Assembly (NCBI GenBank): GCA_963733105.1 | Contig: CAVTCB010000005.1 | Location: 124,001-188,000 of the forward strand | From: JAFAYN01 sp963733105 | GTDB lineage: Bacteria; Gemmatimonadota; Gemmatimonadetes; Longimicrobiales; Longimicrobiaceae | Direction of reading: 5' to 3' | DNA: 64,000 nucleotides | Shown here: positions 1 through 7,834 of the stretch, piece after piece | Numbering within the stretch: position 1 is the first letter of the stretch | How the letters are laid out: every line of letters begins with the position of its first letter | Notes under the pieces: generated by a model | Told to the model about the DNA's origin: nothing | Databases searched by the model: none | Seen by the model: the letters and a program-made list of their open reading frames with translations, nothing else | Position numbers and translations under genes: made by a program

Positions 1-680
1 CCGATCGAGCGGGTGCCGCGGATCGCGGTGCTCGTCGGCGCGCTCGACCAGAACATCTGGGTGCTCCGGAACCTCGGCTTCACGGCCGATCCGGTCTCGG
101 TCGGGACGATCAACTCGGCGCCCGACGGACCCGTTGCTCGGGTACGACCTCGTCTACAACACCGGCAACTGGCCCTCCGCGGCCAACCCGGTCGCGCGGG
201 CGCGGCTGACCGAGTTCTTCGCGCCGCGGCGGCGGCTACCTCGGCGCCGGCAGCCGGCGGCGCCAACTTCCTCACCGCTGGCGCGCAGGTGACCGGCCTG
301 ACTGTGCTCGTCACGCGGCGGCGACGGGCGGGCGAGCGGGATCATCTGGTGGGACAACGTCGGCGGCGCGGCCAGCCCGGTCGTCGGCGCCTACCCGGCC
401 CGCGACACGGCGATCGTCGACCCGCCGACGTGGTTCACGACGGTGCCGGCAACGATGAGCGTGGACGCGCGGCTGCCGCTGACGGGCTTCTTCGCGGCCG
501 GGCTGTGGGCGCCGGATGCGGAGTCGGCAACGGCGCCGGGCTCGGCCGTGATCGCGCACGGCACGAACACGACGGGCACCGTCGCGGATGGTCGTGTTCG
601 CGATGAACCCGCTCTACCGGGCCGATCCGGAACGCGAGTGGCCGGCGGTGGCCACCTCCGCGTACTGGTCCGACCGGTAG
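1..680 (+). CDS. 3' part of a secreted-type protein, frame-broken
   Basis: The window opens inside this gene. No single frame stays open; three frames stitched together give a continuous protein (LDQNIWVLRNLGF, then GYDLVYNTGNWPSAANP, then TFFARGGG-like and IIWWDNVGG segments) ending in MNPLYRADPEREW...YWSDR and TAG at 678-680. The fold suggested is a glutamine-amidotransferase-like (BPL_N type) domain, as found at the end of some large actinobacterial M14 zinc carboxypeptidases, but no catalytic peptidase motif lies in the window. The breaks near 130, 300 and 590 look like single-base sequence errors, as elsewhere in the left part. Family assignment is tentative. Confidence 0.45.
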
Positions 681-721
681 GTGATCGAGGAAGGGGGCGG
701 CGGCAACGCCGTCCCCTCCTC

Positions 722-1648
722 TCATGCGGCGAGCGGCTCGAGCGAGGGCGCGGACCGCGGCCGCAGGCGGGGGCGGGCCTGCAGGATCACGACGGCGGAG
801 ACGACGAGCGCCGCGCCGAGCAGCTGCACGAGCCCGAGCCGCTCGCCCAGGACGAGCGCCGCGAGGCCGATCGTCAGCGGCGGCTCGACGGTGCCGAGGA
901 TCGTCGCGTGCGACGGGCCGATGCGCTGAATGCCAGCCAGCAAGGCCCCGACCGGCAGCACCGTCGCGACGAGCGCGACCGCGGCCAGCAGCAGCAGGGC
1001 CCGGACGGGCAGGCCGACGGTGAGCGAGCCGGTGGCCGCGCCGCCGAGCGCGAACGCGGTCGCCGCCCCCGCGCAGAGCATCGTGGCGAGCACGAGCGGC
1101 GGCGTCCCGCCGAGGAGCCGGTCCGACACGAGAACGTAGGCGGCGTAGGTCACCGCGGCGGCGAGCGCCAGCGCAACCCCGACGGGGTCGACCGCTCCGC
1201 CGAAACCGCCGGCGAGCACGAGCGCGACCCCGGCGAGCGCGACGGCGAGCGCGGCCACGCGACGCCTGCCGGCCCGTTCGCGCCGGAGCAGAACCGCCCC
1301 GGCGACGACGAGCGCCGGATAGCCGCAGATCACGAGCGACGCGAGCGAGGCGTCGATCCGCTCGAGCGAGGCGAAGAAGAGGCCCGTCTCAATGCCGTAG
1401 AGCGTCAGCCCGAGCAGGAACGGAGGCAGGAGCGCGCGGAGCGGCGTCGAGGCGAGCGCGCGCCGGCACAGCACGGCGAGCACGGCGGCCGCGAGGGTGA
1501 AGCGGATCGCGCCCACCGAGGCCACGCTCGCGCCGTCGGCGAAGGCGCCCTTGACGAGCAAGGGCTGGAGCGCGAAGGCCGCGCCGGCGACGAGGCAGAG
1601 CGCCACGCCGGCGCGTTCCCGAGTCCACTGGAAGTGCATGACCGGCAC
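722..1648 (-). CDS. EamA/DMT-family exporter
   Basis: A 308-residue integral membrane protein made of two repeats of about five hydrophobic helices each. This is the pattern of the drug/metabolite transporter superfamily, EamA (RhaT) branch, whose members usually export amino acids or small metabolites across the inner membrane. Typical features are the AFALQPLLVKGAF helix 1 region, the first-repeat end at VALVLAGGF, and the second-repeat GTVEPPLTIGLAALVLGERL segment, the classic E/P-x-x-a...GE motif. A second ATG lies three codons in, at 1639. It is divergent from the LysR gene across 62 bp, so the regulator may control it. The substrate cannot be read from sequence. Confidence 0.88.
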   Translation of the reverse strand: MPVMHFQWTRERAGVALCLVAGAAFALQPLLVKGAFADGASVASVGAIRFTLAAAVLAVLCRRALASTPLRALLPPFLLGLTLYGIETGLFFASLERIDASLASLVICGYPALVVAGAVLLRRERAGRRRVAALAVALAGVALVLAGGFGGAVDPVGVALALAAAVTYAAYVLVSDRLLGGTPPLVLATMLCAGAATAFALGGAATGSLTVGLPVRALLLLAAVALVATVLPVGALLAGIQRIGPSHATILGTVEPPLTIGLAALVLGERLGLVQLLGAALVVSAVVILQARPRLRPRSAPSLEPLAA

Positions 1649-1697
1649 GGTACGGACGTTTGAGCGGTAGGGGTAGACTCAACTCTCTTGATGAACG

Positions 1698-1712
1698 ATA
1701 GGATTTCCCTAT
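1698..1712. promoter_or_regulatory. LysR-type box overlapping the LysR start codon
   Basis: ATAGG-ATTTC-CCTAT is a perfect 5-5-5 inverted repeat containing the LysR signature T-N11-A. Its right arm runs into the ATG of the downstream LysR gene, and it sits in the divergent gap to the exporter. Binding here would block both transcription and the AGG ribosome-binding site at 1700-1702, so simple autorepression is likely (inference). Confidence 0.6.
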
Positions 1713-2661
1713 GAATCTGCAGCAGCTCACCTACTTCCTGGCTGCAGCCGAGCACGGCTCGTTCAGCCGGGCCGCGCGCGCCCTCTACCTCGCCCAGCCC
1801 TCGCTCTCCGAGCAGGTGCGCGCGCTCGAGGCCGAGCTCGGCGTCGAGCTCTTCGCCCGGGCGGGGCGCGGCGTCGTCCTGACCGAGGCCGGCCGGGCCT
1901 TTCGGCCCGAGGCGGAGCGCGTGCTCGCCGCGCTCGAAGCCGCGCGCGAGGCGGTCGTCGAGGTCCGCGAGCTGCGCGGCGGCACGCTCAGCATCGGCAT
2001 GTTCGGCACCGCTTCGGGCTTCCTGCTCTCGCGCCTCGTCGCCGACTTCCGCTCCCGGCACCCCGGCGTCGCGCTCCGGCTCGTCGGCCAGAACTCCTCC
2101 GAGGTGGCGGAGGACGTCCGCCGCGGCAGGCTCGAGGCGGCGCTCGTCGTCCTCCCGGTCGACGACGAAGGCCTCGACGTGCGACCGGCCCGGCGCGAGG
2201 AGGTCGTGTACGTCAGCAGCGATCCCGAGCGGGTGCGCGCGCCCGTGCCGATCGAGCAGGTCGCGGCGGCGCCGCTGATCCTCTACGACGCCCACTACGG
2301 CTGGAACGACCCGACCCGCCGGCAGCTGCAGGAGCGGGCGCAGCACGCCGGTGTGCAGCTCGAGCCCGTGATCGAGATCGAGGACATGGAGGCCGCGCTC
2401 GAGCTCGCCGCCAGCGGGCTCGGCGACACGGTCGCCCCCCGCGCGGCGCTGACGCAGCGGCGGCGCTTCCGCTCGCTCGGCTTCGTCTCGTTCGCAGAAC
2501 CGCTCTACGACACGTTCGCGTTCATCGCGCGCCGGAACGCGCCGGTCTCGCCGGCGGCCCGGGCGTTCGTCGAGCTCGCGGAGAGGCGCCTCGCCGAGTT
2601 CGGCGAGGGCGTCCTCTACGCGGGGATGGCGGCCGAGGCTGAGCCGGAGGTGGTGGCCTAG
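1711..2661 (+). CDS. LysR-family transcriptional regulator
   Basis: 316 residues. The N-terminal winged helix-turn-helix covers about residues 1-60 (MNLQQLTYFLAAAEHGSFSR, then AQPSLSEQVRALEAELGVELF), followed by a linker helix and a LysR substrate-binding domain from about residue 90 to 295. It binds DNA as a tetramer and responds to a small effector. The start is fixed by the HTH, which begins directly at the ATG. Divergent from the EamA exporter, which is the most likely target. Convergent with the sigma factor, sharing 4 bp: the two stop codons overlap inside a 14-bp palindrome. The effector is unknown. Confidence 0.9.
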   Translation: MNLQQLTYFLAAAEHGSFSRAARALYLAQPSLSEQVRALEAELGVELFARAGRGVVLTEAGRAFRPEAERVLAALEAAREAVVEVRELRGGTLSIGMFGTASGFLLSRLVADFRSRHPGVALRLVGQNSSEVAEDVRRGRLEAALVVLPVDDEGLDVRPARREEVVYVSSDPERVRAPVPIEQVAAAPLILYDAHYGWNDPTRRQLQERAQHAGVQLEPVIEIEDMEAALELAASGLGDTVAPRAALTQRRRFRSLGFVSFAEPLYDTFAFIARRNAPVSPAARAFVELAERRLAEFGEGVLYAGMAAEAEPEVVA

Positions 2662-2666
2662 GCCAC
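2653..2666. other. 14-bp palindrome holding two convergent stop codons
   Basis: GTGGCCTAGGCCAC is a perfect palindrome. Its central CTAG contains the TAG of the LysR gene (plus) and the TAG of the sigma factor gene (minus). No T-run follows on either side, so it is not a standard terminator. Confidence 0.7.
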
Positions 2667-3752
2667 GCCGGCGAGCGACTCGCCGGAATGGAGCGGCTGG
2701 GTCCGGAGCAGCTTCTCGAGCCCGCTCAGCGCGCTCGCCTCCAGCTGCCGGATCCGCTCGCGCGTCAGGTCGAGCTTGCGCCCGATCTGCTCGAGGCTCG
2801 CGCCCTCGCCGTCGTCGAAGCCGAACCGAAGCTCGAGCACCTTGCGCTCGCGCTCGGGCAGGCGCGCCATCGCATCGCGGACGCGCTGGTGCTCCAGCGT
2901 GGTGTCGACGATGTCGAGCGGATCCTCGGCGCCGCGGTCGGCGAAGAGGTCGCCGAGCTCGCCGTCACCGTCTCCGATCGTCTGGTTGAGCGACACGGAC
3001 GCCTCGACGGCCTCGAGGGCCTCCTCGACGTGATGGCGCTTGAGCTGCGTCTCCTTGACGAGCTCGTCGAGCGTCGCGGCACGCCCGTGGATCGCCTCGA
3101 GCTTCTGGCGGGCGCGCTTCAGCTTCAGGCGCCGCTCCTGCACGTGCACGGGGATGCGGATCGTGTCCGACTGGTTTGCGACCGCGCGCTGGCACGACTG
3201 ACGGATCCACCAGGTCGCGTAGGTCGAGAACTTGAAGCCCTTGCGGTAGTCGAACTTCTCGACCGCGCGGTTGAGGCCGATCGTGCCGTCCTGGATCAGG
3301 TCGAGCAGGGGCAGACCGTGGCCCTGGTAGCGCTTCGCGATCGAGACGACGAGGCGCAGGTTGGAGTTGACCATGCGCTCCTTGGCCTCCAGGTCGCCGC
3401 GCTCGATCCGCTTCGCGAGCGCGACCTCCTCAGATGCGGTCAGCAGCGGGTGCTGGCCGATCTCGTTCAGGAAGAGCTGCAGGCTGTCGCGGACGACGCC
3501 CACGGGGCGCAGGTCGAGGCCGGCCGTAGCCGACTCGTCGGCGGCCGGTGCCGTCTCCTCGATCTCGACGTCGGCGGCGGCCAGCGTCGCCCGGAGCTCC
3601 TCGACGGCATCGTCGTCCAGCTCATGGTCGAGCTGAAGAGCTTCGAGCTCGGCGGCGTCGACGACGCCGCGCGCCTCCGCGTCGAGCAGAAAGTCGGCCA
3701 GGGCCGTGTTCGTGTTGAGGCCCTCAAGGCCGAGTGCACCATCCGTGCGCAT
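2658..3752 (-). CDS. RpoD-like sigma-70 factor
   Basis: 364 residues from the ATG at 3752, chosen because GGAGG stands 7 nt upstream; an in-frame GTG at 3788 would add 12 residues. After an acidic N-terminal ~90 residues come region 1.2 (LFLNEIGQHPLLT), regions 2.1-2.4 (NSNLRLVVSIAKRYQGHGLP, EKFDYRKGFKFSTYATWWIR), region 3, and region 4 (PEREREKVLELRFG-type segment, then a LTRERIRQLE helix-turn-helix). It directs RNA polymerase to -35/-10 promoters. The strong region 2.4/4.2 conservation fits a group 1 or group 2 primary-type factor. At 364 residues it is short for a housekeeping RpoD, so it may be an alternative group 2 sigma. Confidence 0.92.
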   Translation of the reverse strand: MRTDGALGLEGLNTNTALADFLLDAEARGVVDAAELEALQLDHELDDDAVEELRATLAAADVEIEETAPAADESATAGLDLRPVGVVRDSLQLFLNEIGQHPLLTASEEVALAKRIERGDLEAKERMVNSNLRLVVSIAKRYQGHGLPLLDLIQDGTIGLNRAVEKFDYRKGFKFSTYATWWIRQSCQRAVANQSDTIRIPVHVQERRLKLKRARQKLEAIHGRAATLDELVKETQLKRHHVEEALEAVEASVSLNQTIGDGDGELGDLFADRGAEDPLDIVDTTLEHQRVRDAMARLPERERKVLELRFGFDDGEGASLEQIGRKLDLTRERIRQLEASALSGLEKLLRTQPLHSGESLAGVA

Positions 3753-3826
3753 TTCAAGTCCTCCGAAAAAGGTGGGGGTAGCCGACACGGTCTACCGCGT
3801 CGCTCAGGTAGTAGAACGGCAGCAGA

Positions 3827-3858
3827 GCGGATTTATTCTCGAATCTGGGCAAATCCGC
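3827..3858. promoter_or_regulatory. 8-bp inverted repeat upstream of the sigma gene
   Basis: GCGGATTT, 16 bp spacer, AAATCCGC: a perfect inverted repeat in the 147-bp gap between the divergent sigma factor and recR genes. Centre-to-centre spacing of about two helical turns suits a dimeric regulator. The minus-strand sigma promoter should lie here, but I see only weak -10-like AT-rich sequence inside the spacer. Confidence 0.4.
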
Positions 3859-3899
3859 ACAAAACCCTTACCTGCGCTCAAGGCGCTGAACAGTCCGAA

Positions 3900-4511
3900 A
3901 TGGGCGGTACGCTCACCGCTGTGCTGAGCCCCGCGGTCGACAACCTCGTCGCGCAGCTGACGCGCCTGCCGGGAATCGGCTCCCGGACAGCGCAGAGGCT
4001 CGCCTTCCACCTCCTCTCGGTGCCGCGCGACGAGGCGCTCGCGCTCGCTTCGGCGATCGAGGAGGTGAAGGAGCGCGTCCGCTTCTGCCGCGAGTGCGGC
4101 AACCTGACCGAGGACGAGCTGTGCGCCATCTGCCGCGACTCCCGCCGCGACCGCACCGTCGTCTGCGTCGTCGAGCAGCCCGTCGACGTGATCTCGCTCG
4201 AGCGCACGCACGAGTATCGCGGCCTCTACCACGTGCTCGGCGGCTCGCTCTCGCCGCTCGACGGCGTCGAGCCCGAGCATCTCCGGATCGACGAGCTGCT
4301 CCGTCGCGTCGCCGAGGGCGGGATCACCGAGGTCGTGCTCGCGACGAACCCGAACATGACCGGCGAGGCGACGGCGGCCTTCCTCGCCGACCGCCTCCGC
4401 GGCCGCGCCACCGTGACGCGGCTGGCGAGCGGGCTCCCGGTCGGCGGCGACCTCGAGTACGCGGACGAGGTCACGCTCGGCCGCGCGCTCGCCGGACGCC
4501 GCGAGATCTAG
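3900..4511 (+). CDS. recR: Recombination mediator RecR
   Basis: 203 residues, the usual RecR length. RecR works with RecF and RecO to load RecA on gapped DNA in the cytoplasm. Visible features: the N-terminal helix-hairpin-helix (QLTRLPGIGSRTAQRLAFHL), the four-cysteine zinc finger C-x2-C...C-x2-C (FCRECGNL, ELCAICRD), and the Toprim domain (VCVVEQPVDV; ATNPNMTGEATAAFL). The ATG at 3900 gives a short leader before the family's conserved LSPAVDNLVAQL; the GTG at 3921 would start directly at that motif and is an alternative. Neither has a strong Shine-Dalgarno. The gap after it carries the two promoter-hairpin units. Confidence 0.95.
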   Translation: MGGTLTAVLSPAVDNLVAQLTRLPGIGSRTAQRLAFHLLSVPRDEALALASAIEEVKERVRFCRECGNLTEDELCAICRDSRRDRTVVCVVEQPVDVISLERTHEYRGLYHVLGGSLSPLDGVEPEHLRIDELLRRVAEGGITEVVLATNPNMTGEATAAFLADRLRGRATVTRLASGLPVGGDLEYADEVTLGRALAGRREI

Positions 4512-4560
4512 CCGGAGATCTAATTTTCGCGCACTTTGCGGGCTTCGGCGCGGCCCGCAC

Positions 4561-4637
4561 TTGCAAGTCGCGGCCGGGGTGGATAGATTCGCCGGGCTGA
4601 ACCGGTGGGCCTTCGGGTTTGTCGGTTCAGCATTTTT
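4561..4637 (+). promoter_or_regulatory. Promoter-hairpin unit 1
   Basis: -35 TTGCAA (4561-4566), 17-bp spacer, -10 TAGATT (4584-4589). The CTGAACCG arm of a hairpin (4597-4630) begins 8 nt after the -10, about where transcription should start. The stem closes with CGGTTCAG around a loop containing CCTTCGGG and is followed by CATTTTT. A transcript from this promoter would be little more than one terminator-like hairpin of about 45 nt. Confidence 0.55.
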
Positions 4638-4706
4638 CGTGGTCCGGCGCTCCGAGACGCCGAACACGGAATTCCCGCAAAGAGCGAACTTTTGCCCGGG
4701 CCTTCC

Positions 4707-4783
4707 TTGACGCGCACGGCCGCCGGCTCTAGAGTCCTGCCATCTGAACCGACGGGCCTTCGGGTTCGTCGGTTCAGTGTTTT
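4707..4783 (+). promoter_or_regulatory. Promoter-hairpin unit 2, lysC leader
   Basis: -35 TTGACG (4707-4712), exact 17-bp spacer, -10 TAGAGT (4730-4735). The hairpin at 4744-4777 has an 11-bp perfect stem, CTGAACCGACG/CGTCGGTTCAG, again with a CCTTCGGG loop, and is followed by TGTTTT. It starts at about +1 to +3. A 12-bp palindrome AAGCGGCCGCTT follows (4784-4795), 25 bp before lysC. It may be a lysC leader attenuator or a small RNA gene. Confidence 0.6.
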
Positions 4784-4820
4784 AAGCGGCCGCTTCCGAG
4801 GGCTCATCTACACTCGCCGG

Positions 4821-6050
4821 ATGGCCGCGACCGAGTACGAAGCGGTTCCTGCGGTCGGCGCGGACGCGGAGGCGACGCCGCTCGGAACCGTGGTGATGAA
4901 GTTCGGCGGCACGTCCGTCGGCGACCCCGAGCGGCTGATGCGCGTCGCCGCGCGGCTCGTCGCCGCACGCGAGCAGGGCCACCGGGTCGTCGGCGTGCTC
5001 TCCGCGATGGGCCAGACGACCGACGATCTGCTCGACCTCGCGCACCAGATCTCGCCCACGCCCCACCCGCGCGAGCTCGACATGCTCGTCTCCGTCGGCG
5101 AGCGGATCTCCTGCGCGCTGGCTGCGATGGCGATCCACGACCTCGGCCACGAGGCGATCTCGCTCACCGGCTCCCAGGCCGGGATCGTCACCGACACCGT
5201 GCACGGCAAGGCCAAGATCGTCGAGGTGCGCGCGCGCCGGATCCACGAGGCTCTCGACGAGGGCCGGATCGTGCTCGTCGCCGGCTTCCAGGGCGTCTCG
5301 ACCGCGTTCGAGGTGACGACGCTCGGCCGCGGCGGCTCCGACACGACCGCGGTCGCGCTGGCGGCCGCGCTCGGCGCGGAGCACTGCGAGATCTACACCG
5401 ACGTGCGCGGGGTGTACTCGGCCGACCCCCGTTTCGTCCCCGGCGCGCGGCAGCTCACCCGCGTCAGCTTCGACGAGATGCTCGAGATGGCGTGCTCCGG
5501 CGCCGGCGTGCTCGCCACCCGCTCGATCGAAGTCGCCCGCAGCCACAATGTGCGGCTCCACGTCCGGTCGTCGTTCGAAGAAGGAGACGGGACGTGGATC
5601 CAGGAGGAGGACCACGAGATGCTCGAGAAGGCACTGATCTCCGGCGTCGTGCACCAGCGCGAGGAGACCGTCTACCGGGTCGACGGCACCACGCCGGCGC
5701 GACTCTTCGGTGCGCTCGCAGAGGCATCCGTGAACGTCGACACGATCGTGCAGACCGACTCCGAGATCGTCTTCTCCGCCCCGGTCGAGGATCGCGCCGA
5801 CGCCGCGCGCACGCTGGACGGGCTCGGCGTCAGCTGGAGCTCGCGCGACGACCTCGGCAAGGTCAGCCTCGTCGGCGCCGGGATGAAGAGCCATCCGGGC
5901 GTGGCCGCGAAGACCTTCGCCACGCTCGAGGAGGCGGGGATCGAGGCTCCCATCGTCACGACCTCGCCGATCAAGATCGCCTGTCACGTGCCCTCGACCG
6001 ACGTCGACCGGGCCGTCCAGGCGCTCCACGAGGCGTTCGAGCTTGGGTAA
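4821..6050 (+). CDS. lysC: Aspartate kinase
   Basis: 409 residues. It phosphorylates L-aspartate to 4-phospho-aspartate, the first step to lysine, threonine, methionine and diaminopimelate. The kinase domain opens with the diagnostic VVMKFGGTSVGDPERL, continues with the TTLGRGGSDTTAVALA substrate/ATP loop and ends with the YTDVRGVYSADP segment; two ACT domains follow from about residue 265 (VYRVDGTTPARLFG..., KVSLVGAGMKSHPGVAAK), which normally carry lysine/threonine feedback. The ATG at 4821 gives ~25 residues before the kinase motif. The stop overlaps the asd start by 8 bp, so the two are translationally coupled. The upstream promoter-hairpin unit may control it. Confidence 0.95.
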   Translation: MAATEYEAVPAVGADAEATPLGTVVMKFGGTSVGDPERLMRVAARLVAAREQGHRVVGVLSAMGQTTDDLLDLAHQISPTPHPRELDMLVSVGERISCALAAMAIHDLGHEAISLTGSQAGIVTDTVHGKAKIVEVRARRIHEALDEGRIVLVAGFQGVSTAFEVTTLGRGGSDTTAVALAAALGAEHCEIYTDVRGVYSADPRFVPGARQLTRVSFDEMLEMACSGAGVLATRSIEVARSHNVRLHVRSSFEEGDGTWIQEEDHEMLEKALISGVVHQREETVYRVDGTTPARLFGALAEASVNVDTIVQTDSEIVFSAPVEDRADAARTLDGLGVSWSSRDDLGKVSLVGAGMKSHPGVAAKTFATLEEAGIEAPIVTTSPIKIACHVPSTDVDRAVQALHEAFELG

Positions 6051-6982
6051 GTCCGCGCGGATCGGCGTCGTCGGGGCCACGGGCGCAGTGGGGACCGTCA
6101 CGCTCCAGCTGCTGCGCGAGCGCGGCTACCGCGACGTGCGCCTGTTCGCGAGCGCGCGCTCGGCGGGCACCGTGCTCGACGGCACCGTGGTCGAGGAGGC
6201 GACGCCCGAGGCGCTCTCGGCCGGCGATCTCGATCTCTGCCTCTTCTCGGTCGGCACGCGAGGCGAGCCGCGAGCTCGTCCCGCACGCGGTCGCCGGCGG
6301 CGCGGTCTGCGTCGACAAGTCGGCCGCCTACCGGCTCGAGCCGGGCGTCCCGCTCGTCGTGCCCGAGGTGAACGGCGCGCGCGCAGCCGAGCACCGCGGC
6401 ATCGTCGCCAACCCGAACTGCTGCGCGATCCCGCTCACGTGCGCGCTGAAGCCGCTGCACGACGCCGCCGGGCTCGAGCGGGTCAGGGTCGCCACCTACC
6501 AGTCCGCCTCCGGCGCCGGCGCCCAGGCGATGGAGCGGCTCCGGGCACAGTCGCCGGAGGACAACGACCTGCGCATGGACTGGAGCTTCGACGGGGTCGA
6601 GTTCGACGAGGAGGAGAAGCTGCGCGAGGAGACGCGGAAGATCCTGGAGCTGCCGGCGCTGCCGGTGAGCGCGAGCTGCGTGCGCGTTCCCGTCCTCGTC
6701 GGCCACGCCGAGGCGGTCTGGCTCGAGACGACCGAGCCGCTCTCGGCCGAGCAGGCGACGTCGATCCTCGCCGCGGCCCCGGGGATCAGGCTCGAGCAGT
6801 TCCCCACGCCGGGTGACGCGGCCGGCGGCGACGAGGTGCTCGTGGGACGGATCCGCAAGGACGCGGCGGCCGAGAACGGGCTCGTCCTCTTCGTCGTCGG
6901 CGACAACCTGCGCAAGGGCGCGGCGTTGAACGCCATCCAGATCGCCGAGCTTCTGCTGGCGCAGCAGCGCGTCGCCGCTTGA
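6043..6982 (+). CDS. asd: Aspartate-semialdehyde dehydrogenase, one frameshift
   Basis: Reduces 4-phospho-aspartate to aspartate semialdehyde with NADPH, the step after LysC. The TTG start at 6043 (GKSARIGVVGATGAVG, a Rossmann GxxGxxG) lies inside the lysC end. The frame breaks near 6258 between LCLFSVGT and SRELVPHAVAGG; beyond it all family motifs follow: GIVANPNCCAIPL with the catalytic Cys, TYQSASGAGAQAM, and ENGLVLFVVGDNLRKGAA with the conserved C-terminal end. One missing or extra base in a G/C run is the likely cause, so the real protein should be about 312-313 residues. The stop TGA overlaps the next gene's TTG start. Confidence 0.9.
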
Positions 6983-7782
6983 TCCTCGCCGCGCTCGCGA
7001 GCGCGCTCTCGCTGCTGGCGCCGGGGCCGCCGACGCTGCTCGCCGCCGGGGACGTCGCCTCCTGTCGCTCGACCGGCGACGAGGCGACGGCGGCGCTCCT
7101 CGCGCGCCTACCCGGAACGATCGCGCTGCTCGGGGACGCGGTCTACGAGCGCGGCACCGCGAGCGAGTTTCGCGACTGCTACTCGTGGGCGCCGTTCCGG
7201 AACCGAACGCGCTTGGCGCTCGGAAACCACGAGTACGGCACCGGCAACGCAGCGACGGCGATCGCCTATTTCGGCCTTCCGCGCCGCGGCTACTACTCGT
7301 ACGAGCTCGGCAGCTGGCACGTCGTCGTCCTGAACTCGAACTGTCGTCCCGCCGGCGGCTGCGGGTCCGGCTCGCCGCAGCAGCGCTGGCTCGCAGCCGA
7401 CCTGCAGCGACATCCCGCCCGCTGCGCGGTCGCCTACATGCACCACCCGCGCTTCAGCTCCGGCCTGCACGGCTCCGACTCCACGATCGACGCGCTCTGG
7501 ACGACGCTCGCTCGCGGCGGCGTGGACGTCGTCCTCGCCGGCCACGACCATCACTACGAGCGCTTCGCCCCGCTCGGCGGGATCCGCTCCTTCGTCGTCG
7601 GCACCGGCGGGCGCAGCCTCTACCCGGTGCTCCGCCGGCTCGCTCGGCCGCGGAGCGTCGCGCGCCAGTTCCACAGCTACGGCCTTCTGCAGCTCACTCT
7701 GCGTCCGGCGAGCTACGACTGGCGCTTCGTCCCGGTCGCCGGATCGACATACCGCGACAGCGGCACGTCGCGCTGTAGGTAG
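6979..7782 (+). CDS. Secreted metallophosphoesterase
   Basis: 267 residues starting at TTG 6979 in a TTGA overlap with asd. A hydrophobic N-terminal stretch (ILAALASALSLLAPG) looks like a signal peptide. The calcineurin-like/purple-acid-phosphatase metal motifs are in order: AAGDVASC, LLGDAVYE, ALGNHEYG, a histidine in YMHHPRFS, and LAGHDHHYER. It probably acts outside the membrane on phosphate esters; the substrate is unknown. The overlap with asd puts a secreted phosphatase in an amino-acid operon, which may be simple gene packing. A bidirectional terminator hairpin follows. Confidence 0.85.
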   Translation: MILAALASALSLLAPGPPTLLAAGDVASCRSTGDEATAALLARLPGTIALLGDAVYERGTASEFRDCYSWAPFRNRTRLALGNHEYGTGNAATAIAYFGLPRRGYYSYELGSWHVVVLNSNCRPAGGCGSGSPQQRWLAADLQRHPARCAVAYMHHPRFSSGLHGSDSTIDALWTTLARGGVDVVLAGHDHHYERFAPLGGIRSFVVGTGGRSLYPVLRRLARPRSVARQFHSYGLLQLTLRPASYDWRFVPVAGSTYRDSGTSRCR

Positions 7783-7788
7783 CGCGTA

Positions 7789-7822
7789 GCTCCCCCGCGC
7801 GCCATGCGGCGCACGGGGGAGC
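7789..7822. terminator. Bidirectional terminator hairpin
   Basis: GCTCCCCCG (7789-7797) pairs with CGGGGGAGC (7814-7822) between two convergent genes. The stem is strong but there is no clear T-run on either side, so termination strength is uncertain. Confidence 0.55.
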
Positions 7823-7834
7823 AGAGCTTGCCGC

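Noticed and set aside
443..1663. Long plus-strand open frame of ~400 codons
   Set aside because: It is the antisense of the EamA exporter; composition is Arg/Glu/Gly-rich shadow sequence without any domain.
4512..4820. Lysine riboswitch upstream of lysC
   Set aside because: The gap is too short and lacks the five-helix L-box motifs; only the two simple hairpins are present.
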